From NCBI GenBank assembly GCA_003222275.1, contig QHVJ01000115.1, forward strand, positions 1-40,813: a DNA stretch of 40,813 nucleotides, read 5' to 3'. The notes beneath the pieces are model-generated. The model was not told the DNA's origin, searched no databases, and saw only the letters and a program-made list of their open reading frames with translations. This document shows, one piece after another, positions 16,796-24,987 of the stretch. Source of the stretch: Acidobacteriota bacterium (GTDB taxonomy: Bacteria; Acidobacteriota; Vicinamibacteria; Fen-336). How positions within the stretch are numbered: the first letter of the stretch is position 1; the number at the start of each line of letters is the position of its first letter. A program made the translations under genes and the position numbers.

Positions 16796-17464
16796 GTGGC
16801 CGTCCTCGTCGAGCTGAAGGGAGTCGGCAAGGCCTACCCGCGGGGCACCGTCGAGGTCGCCGCGCTGCGCGACGTGAGCCTCGAGATCGCGGCCGGCGAG
16901 TCGGTGGCGGTGATGGGCCCCTCGGGGTCGGGCAAGTCGACGCTGCTCGGCATCCTCGGCTGCCTGGACCGCCCCACGCGCGGCCACTATCTCCTCGACG
17001 GCCGGGAGGTCTCGAGCCTCGACGACGCGGAGCTCTCCGCGCTGCGCAACCGGCGCATCGGCTTCGTCTTCCAATCCTTCCACCTGATCCCCCAGCTCAC
17101 GGTGGAGGAGAACGTGGAGACGCCCCTCCTCTACGGCCGCGTACCGGAGCGGGAATGGCGCTCCCGCGTGCACGCCTGCCTGGAGAAGGTCGGCCTCGAC
17201 CATCGCTCGACCCACCGTCCCTCCGAGCTGTCGGGGGGCGAGGCGCAGCGCGCGGCGATCGCCCGCGCCCTCGTCACCGAGCCGGCGGTGCTCCTCGCGG
17301 ACGAGCCCACGGGCAACCTCGACTCCGCCACCGGGGAGGAGGTGGCGGAGGTGCTGTGGGGCCTGCAGCGCGAGGGGCGCACGGTGGTGGTGGTGACCCA
17401 CAACGAGTCGCTGGCCGCGCGCGCGCAGCGTGTCGTGCGTCTCCGCGACGGCCGGATCGCATGA
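16796..17464 (+). CDS. ABC transporter ATP-binding protein, MacB/LolD type
   Basis: Cytoplasmic ATPase of 222 residues that powers the neighbouring permease. Walker A is GPSGSGKST (about residues 41-49), the Q loop FVFQSFHLIPQLTVEENV, signature LSGGEAQR, Walker B VLLADEPTGNLD, and the switch His in VVVTHN. The NLD after Walker B and the length mark the MacB/LolD/FtsE group. The GTG at 16796 follows the previous stop by one base; the open frame further upstream belongs to another gene. The stop overlaps the permease start (ATGA). Confidence 0.93.
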   Translation: MAVLVELKGVGKAYPRGTVEVAALRDVSLEIAAGESVAVMGPSGSGKSTLLGILGCLDRPTRGHYLLDGREVSSLDDAELSALRNRRIGFVFQSFHLIPQLTVEENVETPLLYGRVPEREWRSRVHACLEKVGLDHRSTHRPSELSGGEAQRAAIARALVTEPAVLLADEPTGNLDSATGEEVAEVLWGLQREGRTVVVVTHNESLAARAQRVVRLRDGRIA

Positions 17465-18672
17465 AGCGCCGCGCGCTCTTCCGGCTCGGCCTGCGCGGCC
17501 TGCTCCTCCACAAGCTGCGCTCCACGCTGTCGATCCTCGGTGTCGTCTTCGGCGTGGCCGCGGTGGTGGCGATGTCGTCGGTGGGCGAGGGCGCCCGGCG
17601 GGAAGCGCTGGAGCAGCTCGGGGCCCTGGGGATGGACAGCGTGACGCTGCGCGCCCGGCGCCCGTCCTCGGCGTCCGCGCCCGGTCCGGGCGCGCTCCGG
17701 CTGAGGGACGCGGAGTCTCTCGCCCGCGTCGTTCCCCACGTCGTGGCCACCGCCCCCGTGCGCGAAGCGGACCTCTCGGCCGAGGCCGGCGGCCGGCGCG
17801 CCGACGCGGTCGCGGTGGGGACGACCCCCGACTACGTCCTCGCCGCGCGGCTGGGGATCGCGGCCGGACGGTTCCTGACCCCCCTCGACCTGCGGGACCA
17901 GAAGCGCGTCGCGGTGCTGGGAGCGTCGGTGGCCGCCGCGCTCTTTCCGTTCGGTCCCGCGTGCGGCGAGCGGATCCTCCTCGGGGGCGACTGGTTCCAG
18001 GTCGTGGGCGTGCTCCACGGCCGCTCGTCCGCGCGGGGGCGCACCACGGCCATCCGTACGCGCGACGTCAACCGAGCCGTCTTCGTGCCGCTGCCCGCCC
18101 TCGACCGGGGGGCGGATCCGCGCCCCGACGGCGTCGACGAGATCGTGATGCGCGTCGACGACCCGCGCCAGGTCACGGCGGTGGCGGAGGCGGCCAAGGC
18201 CCTCGTGGAGCGCGGGAGCGGGGGAGTCCCGTTCGACGTCGTGGTGCCGCGGGAGATCCTGCGCGCGCGCGAGCGCACGCAGAGGATCTTCAACGTCGTG
18301 ACCGGCGCCATCGCCGCCATCAGCCTCCTCGTCGGCGGCATCGGCATCATGAACATCATGCTCGCGAGCGTCGCCGAGCGGACGCGCGAGGTGGGGATCC
18401 GCCGCGCCCTGGGGGCGACGCAGCGGGACGTGGCCGCGCAGTTCCTGGCCGAGTCGTCGCTGCTCACCGCGGCCGGGGGCGTGCTGGGGGCGCTGCTCGG
18501 CGCCGCCGGCGCCGCGCTCATCCAACAGCTCGCCGGCTGGCCGACCGCGCTCTCGCCGTTGATGCTGGCGCTGGCCCTGCTGACCGCCATCGCCGTCGGC
18601 GTCGGCTTCGGCTCGTACCCGGCCTGGCTCGCCGCACGGCTGGCCCCCATGGACGCCCTCCGCCACGAATAG
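17461..18672 (+). CDS. ABC transporter permease, MacB/FtsX type
   Basis: Inner-membrane mechanotransmission permease, 403 residues. One N-terminal helix (LRSTLSILGVVFGVAAVVAMSSVG), a periplasmic domain of about 220 residues, then three C-terminal helices with the family motif ISLLVGGIGIMNIMLASVAERTREVGIRRALGAT. The end WLAARLAPMDALRHE is the typical family ending. MacB-type permeases do not carry substrate across the membrane themselves but drive periplasmic adaptor-TolC export. With TolC, adaptor and ATPase just upstream, this completes a MacAB-TolC-like pump; the substrate is unknown. Confidence 0.92.
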   Translation: MKRRALFRLGLRGLLLHKLRSTLSILGVVFGVAAVVAMSSVGEGARREALEQLGALGMDSVTLRARRPSSASAPGPGALRLRDAESLARVVPHVVATAPVREADLSAEAGGRRADAVAVGTTPDYVLAARLGIAAGRFLTPLDLRDQKRVAVLGASVAAALFPFGPACGERILLGGDWFQVVGVLHGRSSARGRTTAIRTRDVNRAVFVPLPALDRGADPRPDGVDEIVMRVDDPRQVTAVAEAAKALVERGSGGVPFDVVVPREILRARERTQRIFNVVTGAIAAISLLVGGIGIMNIMLASVAERTREVGIRRALGATQRDVAAQFLAESSLLTAAGGVLGALLGAAGAALIQQLAGWPTALSPLMLALALLTAIAVGVGFGSYPAWLAARLAPMDALRHE

Positions 18673-18688
18673 CCACGCGAGCGTTGCC

Positions 18689-18738
18689 TTTCAACGCGGA
18701 GGACGCAGAGAGAAACGGAGAGGACGCAGGGAACGAAT
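18689..18738 (+). repeat. CGCAGAGG-type short tandem repeat, copy B
   Basis: Starts TTTCAACGCGGAGG and continues as imperfect units around GGACGCAGAG, filling almost the whole gap between the convergent permease and pepA genes. It matches copy A at 8641-8699 (which is on the minus strand) in lead sequence, unit and placement directly after a gene. Confidence 0.6.
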
Positions 18739-20229
18739 CTAGGCGGTCAGATCCTCGCGAAACCTTTCGCAGAGGTCCACGAGGGTCTTCACGCCGAAGC
18801 CGAGCGCACCGGCCTCGTAGTACTTCCAGTCCTTGTCCCGGAACATCGGCCCCGCGATGTCGAGGTGGGCCCACGCGGTCGAGGCGGGAACGAACTCGCG
18901 CAGGAACAGCCCGGCGGTGATCGCCCCCGCGAGGCCCGCCGACGCGATGTTGTTGATGTCGGCGTAGGGCGTCTTGAGCGCCTCGCGATATTCCTCGACG
19001 AGAGGCAGCTCCCAGAAGGCCTCGCCGTGGTTCTCGCCCGAGCGGATGACCCGCTGGACGAGCTCGCGGTCGTTGCCCATGATGCCGGCGACACTCGGCC
19101 CCAGCGCGCGCACGCAGGCGCCGGTCAGGGTCGCGATGTCGACGAGGTGGGTGGCGCCTTCCTCTCCCGCGCGGGCGAAGCCGTCGGTGAGCACGAGGCG
19201 GCCCTCGGCGTCGGTGTTGTCGACCATGATCGACTTGCCGTTCTTCGCGGTGAAGATGTCGCCGGGCCGCTGGGCGTTGGCGTCGGGAAAGTTCTCCGCG
19301 CAGCAGAGGATCCCCACCACCTTGACGTCGGGGCGGAGCTTGCCCAGCGCGCGCATGGCGAACAGCACCGCCGACGCCCCCGCCATGTCGCCCTTCATCT
19401 CCCACATCTTCTCGCCCGGCTTCAGGCTGATGCCGCCGGAGTCGAACGTGATGCCCTTGCCCACCAGCGTCAGCGTATCCGCCGCGGCGCGCGCGGGACG
19501 ATGCCGGAGGATGGCCATGCGGGGCGGATGCGCGCTGCCCGATCCGACGCGGAGGCAGCCCTCGTAGCCGCGGGCCTTCAACCCGGCCGGGTCGAGGATC
19601 TCCACCTCGAGATCCACCTCCTTCGCGATCTCCCCGGCCCGATCGGCGAGATACTCGGGCGTCACCACCGCGCCCGGCTCGTTGATGAGGTCGCGGGCCC
19701 GATTGACGTTCTCCGATACCCAGGCGTAACGCGCCTTGCGCGCCTCGGCATCGGCCTCGTGGTCGGGGTGGACGAGGAGCACGAGCTGCAGGTCCCGCTG
19801 CAGGAACTCGTCCTTCTCCTGCTTGTAGCGGTCGAACGTGTACGCCCCGAGCACCGCCCCCTCCACGACCTTGCCCACCAGCGGGGCGGCATCGGAGGCG
19901 TTGATCGCGACCCCGACGCGTGCGTACCGGTAGTCGCGGGCCAGGCGCAGGGCGCGCGCCGTGAACGTCTTCACGTTCTCCCAGAGGTTCCAGCCCTTGA
20001 GGCTCGGGCTCCAGTAGGCCACGAGCGCCTTGGGGTTGGCGCCCTCGGCCAGGGTCGCGAAGTACTCGCGCTTGAGGGTCTTCTCGGTGAAGCCGGCCCG
20101 CGCGCGCTGCAGGTGGGCGTCGATCGCGGGATCGTCCAGGCGGTGCAGGGTCTTGTCGGGGTCGAGGACGACGACCAGGAGGTCGAGGGGATTCTGGGCG
20201 AGCGGGGAGAAAGACAGCTTGACGTTCAT
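18739..20229 (-). CDS. pepA: Leucyl aminopeptidase (M17 family)
   Basis: Cytoplasmic two-metal aminopeptidase that removes N-terminal residues from peptides; 496 residues, normal for the family. The N-terminal domain (about 1-170) precedes the catalytic domain with K258 in GKGITFDSGGISLKP and the M17 signature NTDAEGRL with R344. The ATG at 20229 gives MNVKLSFSP; a longer frame upstream would run into the divergent gene. It diverges from the ureohydrolase gene across 35 bases and ends against the repeat at 18689-18738. Confidence 0.95.
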   Translation of the reverse strand: MNVKLSFSPLAQNPLDLLVVVLDPDKTLHRLDDPAIDAHLQRARAGFTEKTLKREYFATLAEGANPKALVAYWSPSLKGWNLWENVKTFTARALRLARDYRYARVGVAINASDAAPLVGKVVEGAVLGAYTFDRYKQEKDEFLQRDLQLVLLVHPDHEADAEARKARYAWVSENVNRARDLINEPGAVVTPEYLADRAGEIAKEVDLEVEILDPAGLKARGYEGCLRVGSGSAHPPRMAILRHRPARAAADTLTLVGKGITFDSGGISLKPGEKMWEMKGDMAGASAVLFAMRALGKLRPDVKVVGILCCAENFPDANAQRPGDIFTAKNGKSIMVDNTDAEGRLVLTDGFARAGEEGATHLVDIATLTGACVRALGPSVAGIMGNDRELVQRVIRSGENHGEAFWELPLVEEYREALKTPYADINNIASAGLAGAITAGLFLREFVPASTAWAHLDIAGPMFRDKDWKYYEAGALGFGVKTLVDLCERFREDLTA

Positions 20230-20250
20230 GCTACTGGCGCAGAAGGCGAG

Positions 20251-20258
20251 TTTATACT
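20251..20258. promoter_or_regulatory. Overlapping back-to-back -10 hexamers
   Basis: TATACT (plus strand, 20253-20258) and TATAAA (minus strand, 20251-20256) overlap in the 35-base gap between pepA and the ureohydrolase gene. The plus box ends 6 bases before the ATG at 20265, implying a leaderless message; the minus box would give pepA a leader of about 15 bases. The two could compete for polymerase. Confidence 0.4.
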
Positions 20259-20264
20259 GCCCGC

Positions 20265-21167
20265 ATGGCGGGCCACAAGGTCGCGGTGTTCGGCGTGCCG
20301 ACCGCGGCCGGAGCGCACGGGGCGGGGGTCGAGCGCGCGCCATTCGCCCTGCGCGCGGCCGGGTTGCTCTCGGCGCTGAAGGAGCACGGCGCCACCGTCG
20401 TCAACCTCTCCGACCTCTCGCTCTTTCCGTACCGCGAGGACCCCGATCATCCGCGCGCCCGCAACGCGGAAGTGGTGGCCTGCGCGCTGCGCGCGACCGC
20501 GGACGAGATGACGCGCGCGCTCGGCGAAGGCTTCACCGTCGTGCTCGGCGGGGACTGCACGCTGGCGGCGGCGGCGGCGGCGGGCGCCGGCCAGGCGCTC
20601 GGCGAGGAGGTGGGCCTCGTCTTCATCGACGCCAACGCCGACCTCAACACGCCGGAGACGACACCGTCGGGATACCTGCATGGGATGGCCCTGGCCCTCG
20701 CTCTCGGACGTGGCGATCCGGCGGCCCTCGCCGCCCTCGGGTCCGGGCCCGCCGTCCAGCCGGCCCACGTGGCGCTCGTCGGCTTCCGCGAGCTCGATCC
20801 GGGCGAGCGCACGCCGCTCGGCGAGCTGGGCCTCGCGCTTCCCGCCTCCGCGGCGAGCAAGCTCGGCATGAGGGTCACGGCCGCGCTGGCGCTCGAAGGG
20901 GTGGAGAACGGCGACGGGCCGGTGGTCGTCCATCTCGACGTCGACGCCATCGATCCGGCGGAGATGCCCGCCCATGACGTGACGACCCCGGGCCCGGCGC
21001 TCTCCCTGGCCGAGGTCTCCGACCTGGTGACGGCCCTCGTGGCCTCGCCGCGCGTGGTGGCGCTCGAGGTCGCGGAGTACAACCCGGCGCGCGATCCCCG
21101 GGCGATCCACGCCCGCAAGCTGGTGGACCTCATCGCGCGCGCCGTCGCCCGCCGCCTGCGCGTCTAG
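20265..21167 (+). CDS. Arginase/agmatinase-fold protein with altered metal ligands
   Basis: Ureohydrolase-fold protein of 300 residues. The four family metal regions can be aligned: GGDC (C98 where arginases have His), DANAD (D122, N124, D126; the middle residue is normally His), and HLDVDAIDP (D225, D227, both kept). Two of six manganese ligands are therefore changed, one to Cys and one to Asn. Regions DLNTPETTPSGYLHGM and TTPGPAL are otherwise close to the family. It could be a hydrolase with a different metal or substrate, or a non-catalytic member; no substrate can be assigned. It is monocistronic; its stop shares CTAG with the convergent gene. Confidence 0.82.
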   Translation: MAGHKVAVFGVPTAAGAHGAGVERAPFALRAAGLLSALKEHGATVVNLSDLSLFPYREDPDHPRARNAEVVACALRATADEMTRALGEGFTVVLGGDCTLAAAAAAGAGQALGEEVGLVFIDANADLNTPETTPSGYLHGMALALALGRGDPAALAALGSGPAVQPAHVALVGFRELDPGERTPLGELGLALPASAASKLGMRVTAALALEGVENGDGPVVVHLDVDAIDPAEMPAHDVTTPGPALSLAEVSDLVTALVASPRVVALEVAEYNPARDPRAIHARKLVDLIARAVARRLRV

Positions 21168-21865
21168 CCGCTACGCTGCCCTTTCTTCCGGACGATGTAG
21201 ACCATCACGCCGAGCAGGGCGAGGGCCAGCGCCACCGCTCCCGCGAACAAGCCCACCGTCGAGTAGAAGATGCTGCGGCGGTCCAGGACGGCGCCGAAGG
21301 CCAGCTCGCCGCCCCGAAGCGCGGCCGCGACGTCTTGTCGCCAACCCAGGATGTTGCCGCGCTCGACGCCGGCGGCGGCGTTGTCGTGCTGATAGATCTT
21401 GCTCGGCAGGTGGAAGCGCACGGCCATCACCCCGTCGCCCCCCGCCCGTCCCCCTGCCGACGCGAGCGAGGGAGGCCGCTGCCACGAGCCCTGGAGGCGC
21501 AGCCGCCCGTCCTCGGGCCGCAGCGAGATCCGGAGGTCGGGGAAGGCGGGCGTGCCCGCGAGCTTGTTCACGTCGTCGAAGGCGGCGGCGACGAAGAGAT
21601 AGGCGCGGCCGCCGCGATGAGTGACGTCGACCTTGCGGACGCGCAGCCCGGAGCGCACGAAGAGATCGCGCGCTCGTTGCTGGAGCGCGTCCTCGTCGCC
21701 GCCGGCGGCCAGGCCCTTGAACGCCGCCCACAGGTCGGGACGGCCGGTCACGCTCACGCGGCCCGAGCCGTCCACGTCGAGCCAGAGCTCGTGCTCGTAC
21801 TCGTAGCGCAGGCAGGAGTGGAGCCCGGCCACGAGGAGGAGGGCCAGGGCGAGGCGCGCCGCCAT
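21164..21865 (-). CDS. Predicted membrane-anchored exported protein, unknown function
   Basis: Protein of 233 residues. It has a hydrophobic start (LALALLLVAGLHSC) that may be a signal peptide with an atypical lipobox (Leu-His-Ser-Cys), a charged extracytoplasmic domain beginning RYEYEHELWLDVDGSGRVSVTG, and a C-terminal membrane helix (about 205-226) followed by VRKKGQ. The early part is reminiscent of LppM-type domains, but weakly. The ATG at 21865 is chosen because a -10-like TAGAAT ends 8 bases upstream and polA starts divergently 33 bases away. No function can be given. Confidence 0.65.
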   Translation of the reverse strand: MAARLALALLLVAGLHSCLRYEYEHELWLDVDGSGRVSVTGRPDLWAAFKGLAAGGDEDALQQRARDLFVRSGLRVRKVDVTHRGGRAYLFVAAAFDDVNKLAGTPAFPDLRISLRPEDGRLRLQGSWQRPPSLASAGGRAGGDGVMAVRFHLPSKIYQHDNAAAGVERGNILGWRQDVAAALRGGELAFGAVLDRRSIFYSTVGLFAGAVALALALLGVMVYIVRKKGQRSG

Positions 21866-21898
21866 CGGCGCGCATTCTACCCGAGATAAGATGGCGGG
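21866..21898. promoter_or_regulatory. 33-base divergent promoter region, both genes possibly leaderless
   Basis: TAAGAT (plus, 21887-21892) ends 6 bases before the polA ATG. TAGAAT (minus, rc of 21874-21879) ends 8 bases before the ATG at 21865. Neither gene has a clear ribosome binding site. No good -35 is seen within the gap, so those would lie inside the opposite coding region. Confidence 0.4.
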
Positions 21899-24574
21899 AT
21901 GGCCAGACAGAAGACCGTCTACTTCATCGACGGCAGCGCGCAGCTCCACCGCGCCTACTTCGCGATCCGCAGTCTCGCCACCACCCGCGGGTTTCCCACC
22001 GGAGCGACCTACGGCTTCACGACCATGCTGCGCAAGCTCTACGAGGACGAGCAGCCGCAGTGGTGCGGCATCTCGTTCGACCTGAAGGGGCCGACCTTCC
22101 GGCACCAGGAGTACGGGGAATACAAGGCGACCCGCCGCCGGATGGACGACGACCTTGCCGTCCAGCTCCCCTACGTGCGCCGCGTGTGCGAGGCCTTCGG
22201 CCTGCCCATCCTCGAGGTGCCGGGCTTCGAGGCGGACGACGTGATTGCGACCCTCGCTCGCCAGGCGGTGGACGCCGGCTACAAGGTGGTGGTGGTGACG
22301 GGCGACAAGGACTTCCTGCAGCTCGTCTCCGACGACGTCCTCGTCCTCAACCCCGGTCGCGAGGGGTCCGGCGCCACCCTGTACGACCGGAAGACGGTGG
22401 AAGAGAAGTTCGGCGTGCCGCCCGAGCGCGTGGTGGACGTCCTCTCCCTGGTCGGCGACGCGGTCGACAACGTGCCCGGCGTGGCGGGCATCGGCGAGAA
22501 GGGGGCGCGCGACCTGGTGAAGGAGTTCGGCTCGCTGGAGGCGGTGCTGGAGAACGCGGACAAGGTCAAGCGCGCCGCCTACCGCGAGGGCCTCAAGGCG
22601 CACGGTGACGACGCCATCCTCTCCAAGCGCCTCGTTACCCTGCGCCTGGACGTCCCCATCACGCTCGACCTGGTGAGTCTCGAGCGGCGCGAGCCGGACC
22701 GCGGGCTCGCCCACTCCCTCTTCACCGAGCTGGAGTTCGTGAACCTCGTGAAGGAGTTCGCGCCCGAGCCCAGCGCGACCGGGACCACGTACGAGCTGGT
22801 CGTCGACGAGGCCGCGCTCGCGCGCTTCGTGGAGCAGGCCCGCGGGGCGGGGGCCGTGGGCCTGAGCCTCCTGCGCTCGACGCGCGAGCCGATGCGGGCG
22901 CGGATCGTCGGCCTCGCCCTGTCCCGCGAGCCGGGCCGCGCGATCTACGTGCCCTTCGACCCCGCCCCCCTGGAGGCGCCGTCGGTGCTGCCCCGGCCGC
23001 GGGCGATGGAGATCCTCCGCCCGCTGCTCGAGGATCCGGCGGTGACGGTGCAGAGCGCGCGCGCCAAGCACGACCGCATCCTTCTCGGCCGGCTGGGCGT
23101 CACGCCGGCGCGCCTCGGCTTCGACGCCTTCGTGGCCTCGTATCTCCTGAACCCGGGCCGGCGCACCTCGAGCGTCGAGGACCTCGCCCTCGAGTTCCTG
23201 GGCGAGCGGCCGAAGCCGATGGCCGGCATCGTCGAGGGCGGGGCGGAGGGCGTTTCGGTCGCGGCCGCCGCCCAGGCCGCCGCGCAGGAGGCCGATCTCG
23301 TGCGGCGCCTCGCGGGACCGATGACCGCGCGGCTGCGGGAAGAGGGTCTCCTCGAGATCTTCGAGACGATGGAGATGCCCCTCGTCGAGGTCCTGGCGGA
23401 CATGGAGAGGGCGGGGGTGAAGGTCAACCGCGAGATCCTCGCCGAGATGAGCGCGGACATGGAGAAGCAGATCGCCGGCCTCACCCGCGACATCCACGCG
23501 CTGGCGGGCACGGAGTTCAACATCAACTCGCCCATCCAGCTCCGCGACGTGCTCTTCGCGCGGCTGGGGATGCGGTCGGCGAAGAAGACGGCCAAGACCC
23601 GCGCCTTCTCCACCGCGGAGGAGGTGCTGGAGGAGCTGGCCGCCGAGCACGAGCTGCCCCGCAAGATCCTGGAGTACCGGGCGGTGCAGAAGCTCAAGTC
23701 CACCTACGTCGACGCGCTGCCCGTCCTCGTCGAGCCGGAGACCGGGCGCATCCACGCGTCCTTCAACCAGACCGTCGCCGCCACCGGCCGGCTCTCGACC
23801 GCCGACCCCAACCTGCAGAACATCCCCATCCGCACTCCGGAGGGAAGGCGCATCCGCGAGGCGTTCGTGGCCGAGCGCGGCCACCTGCTCCTCTCCGCGG
23901 ACTACAGCCAGATCGAGCTGCGGGTCCTCGCCCACCTGTCCAAGGACCAGACGCTCATCGACACGTTCCGGCGCGGGGAGGACGTCCACGACCGCACGGC
24001 GCGCGAGGTCTTCGGCCCGCTCTCCGCGCTCCCCGTCGACGAGCAGCGGCGCGTGTCCAAGATGATCAACTACGCGCTGCTCTACGGGAAGTCGGCGTTC
24101 ACCCTCGCCAAGGACATCGGGGTGAGCAAGACGCAGGCGGCGGAGTTCATCGAGGCCTACTTCGGGCGCTATCCCTCGGTGCGCCAGTTCATCGACGACA
24201 CCATCGCCCGCGCCCGCGAGTCGGGAATGGTGCGGACGCTGCTGGGCCGCCTCCGCCGGCTGCCCGACCTGCGCTCGCCGAACTTCCAGATCCGGGCGGA
24301 GGCGGAGCGCCAGGCCATGAACACGCCCGTCCAGGGCTCGGCCGCCGACCTCATCAAGAAGGCGATGATCGACCTCCAGCGGGAGATCCGCCGCCGCGGG
24401 CTCCGGGCCCGCCTGATCCTGCAGATCCACGACGAGCTGCTGCTGGAGGTGCCGGAAGAGGAAGCGGAGCAGGCGAGGGAGCTGGTGCGGCAGGTCATGG
24501 AGGGCGCTCTCGCCCTCGACGTGCCCCTCGTGGCCGACGCGCGCCTCGGCGCCACGTGGGCCGACGTCCACTGA
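21899..24574 (+). CDS. polA: DNA polymerase I
   Basis: Gap-filling and repair polymerase, 891 residues. The 5'-nuclease domain (about 1-290) keeps FEADDVIATL and VTGDKDFLQLVSDD. The middle proofreading domain is degenerate: where the ExoI motif Asp-Thr-Glu belongs the sequence reads Ser-Leu-Leu (GLSLLRST), so 3'-5' exonuclease activity is not expected. The polymerase motifs are intact: A with D668 in DYSQIELR, B with K721 in KMINYALLYG, C with H844-D845-E846. Y725 stands at the position of E. coli F762, the residue that controls dideoxynucleotide discrimination; Tyr occurs there naturally in some bacteria. Monocistronic, or leading into the next two small genes. Confidence 0.96.
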   Translation: MARQKTVYFIDGSAQLHRAYFAIRSLATTRGFPTGATYGFTTMLRKLYEDEQPQWCGISFDLKGPTFRHQEYGEYKATRRRMDDDLAVQLPYVRRVCEAFGLPILEVPGFEADDVIATLARQAVDAGYKVVVVTGDKDFLQLVSDDVLVLNPGREGSGATLYDRKTVEEKFGVPPERVVDVLSLVGDAVDNVPGVAGIGEKGARDLVKEFGSLEAVLENADKVKRAAYREGLKAHGDDAILSKRLVTLRLDVPITLDLVSLERREPDRGLAHSLFTELEFVNLVKEFAPEPSATGTTYELVVDEAALARFVEQARGAGAVGLSLLRSTREPMRARIVGLALSREPGRAIYVPFDPAPLEAPSVLPRPRAMEILRPLLEDPAVTVQSARAKHDRILLGRLGVTPARLGFDAFVASYLLNPGRRTSSVEDLALEFLGERPKPMAGIVEGGAEGVSVAAAAQAAAQEADLVRRLAGPMTARLREEGLLEIFETMEMPLVEVLADMERAGVKVNREILAEMSADMEKQIAGLTRDIHALAGTEFNINSPIQLRDVLFARLGMRSAKKTAKTRAFSTAEEVLEELAAEHELPRKILEYRAVQKLKSTYVDALPVLVEPETGRIHASFNQTVAATGRLSTADPNLQNIPIRTPEGRRIREAFVAERGHLLLSADYSQIELRVLAHLSKDQTLIDTFRRGEDVHDRTAREVFGPLSALPVDEQRRVSKMINYALLYGKSAFTLAKDIGVSKTQAAEFIEAYFGRYPSVRQFIDDTIARARESGMVRTLLGRLRRLPDLRSPNFQIRAEAERQAMNTPVQGSAADLIKKAMIDLQREIRRRGLRARLILQIHDELLLEVPEEEAEQARELVRQVMEGALALDVPLVADARLGATWADVH

Positions 24575-24600
24575 GCTATGCTTGGGGACAGGAGGACCGC

Positions 24601-24987
24601 ATGAGAACGAGCCTTGCCGTGGCCGCTGCGATGGTGGCGATTGTCTCCGCGCCGCCGGCCTTCACCCAGGACCATCTCCTCGGCCGCGACACGGCCCAGG
24701 CGCGGCTGGCGGCCGCCGCCGCGGAGCGCCGGCACGCGCTGGATGCGGTGGACCACCTCCTGGCCCGGCCGGAAGCGGCGAGGGCCGCCTCCTCGGTCGG
24801 CGTCGACATCGCCGCCGTGCGGGCCACGGTGCCCTCGCTGGGCGACGCCGAGCTGGCCGACCTCTCGGCCCGCGCCGCGGCCCTGGAAACCGATCCCGTG
24901 GCCGGCCTCGACCACGACATAAAGCTCCTCCTCGAGATCTTCCTGATCGTCGCCATCGTGATCCTGGTCTTGAGAGCCATCGATTAG
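24601..24987 (+). CDS. PA2779-like small exported protein
   Basis: Protein of 128 residues: signal peptide (SLAVAAAMVAIVSAPPAFTQ), a helical middle with the pattern AVDHLLARPEAARAASSVGVD...LGDAELADLSARAAAL, and a C-terminal membrane helix (LLLEIFLIVAIVILVLRAI). The middle matches the PA2779/DUF6627 pattern as I remember it. In other genomes that family often sits beside a PA2778-type cysteine peptidase; none is here. AGGAGG precedes the ATG at 24601, which decides the start. The stop overlaps the next GTG by one base. Confidence 0.65.
   Translation: MRTSLAVAAAMVAIVSAPPAFTQDHLLGRDTAQARLAAAAAERRHALDAVDHLLARPEAARAASSVGVDIAAVRATVPSLGDAELADLSARAAALETDPVAGLDHDIKLLLEIFLIVAIVILVLRAID

Noticed and set aside
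21164-24571. A 1135-codon open frame on the minus strand
   Set aside because: Most is antisense to polA. Only the 233 codons from 21865 have a signal peptide and their own promoter-like box.
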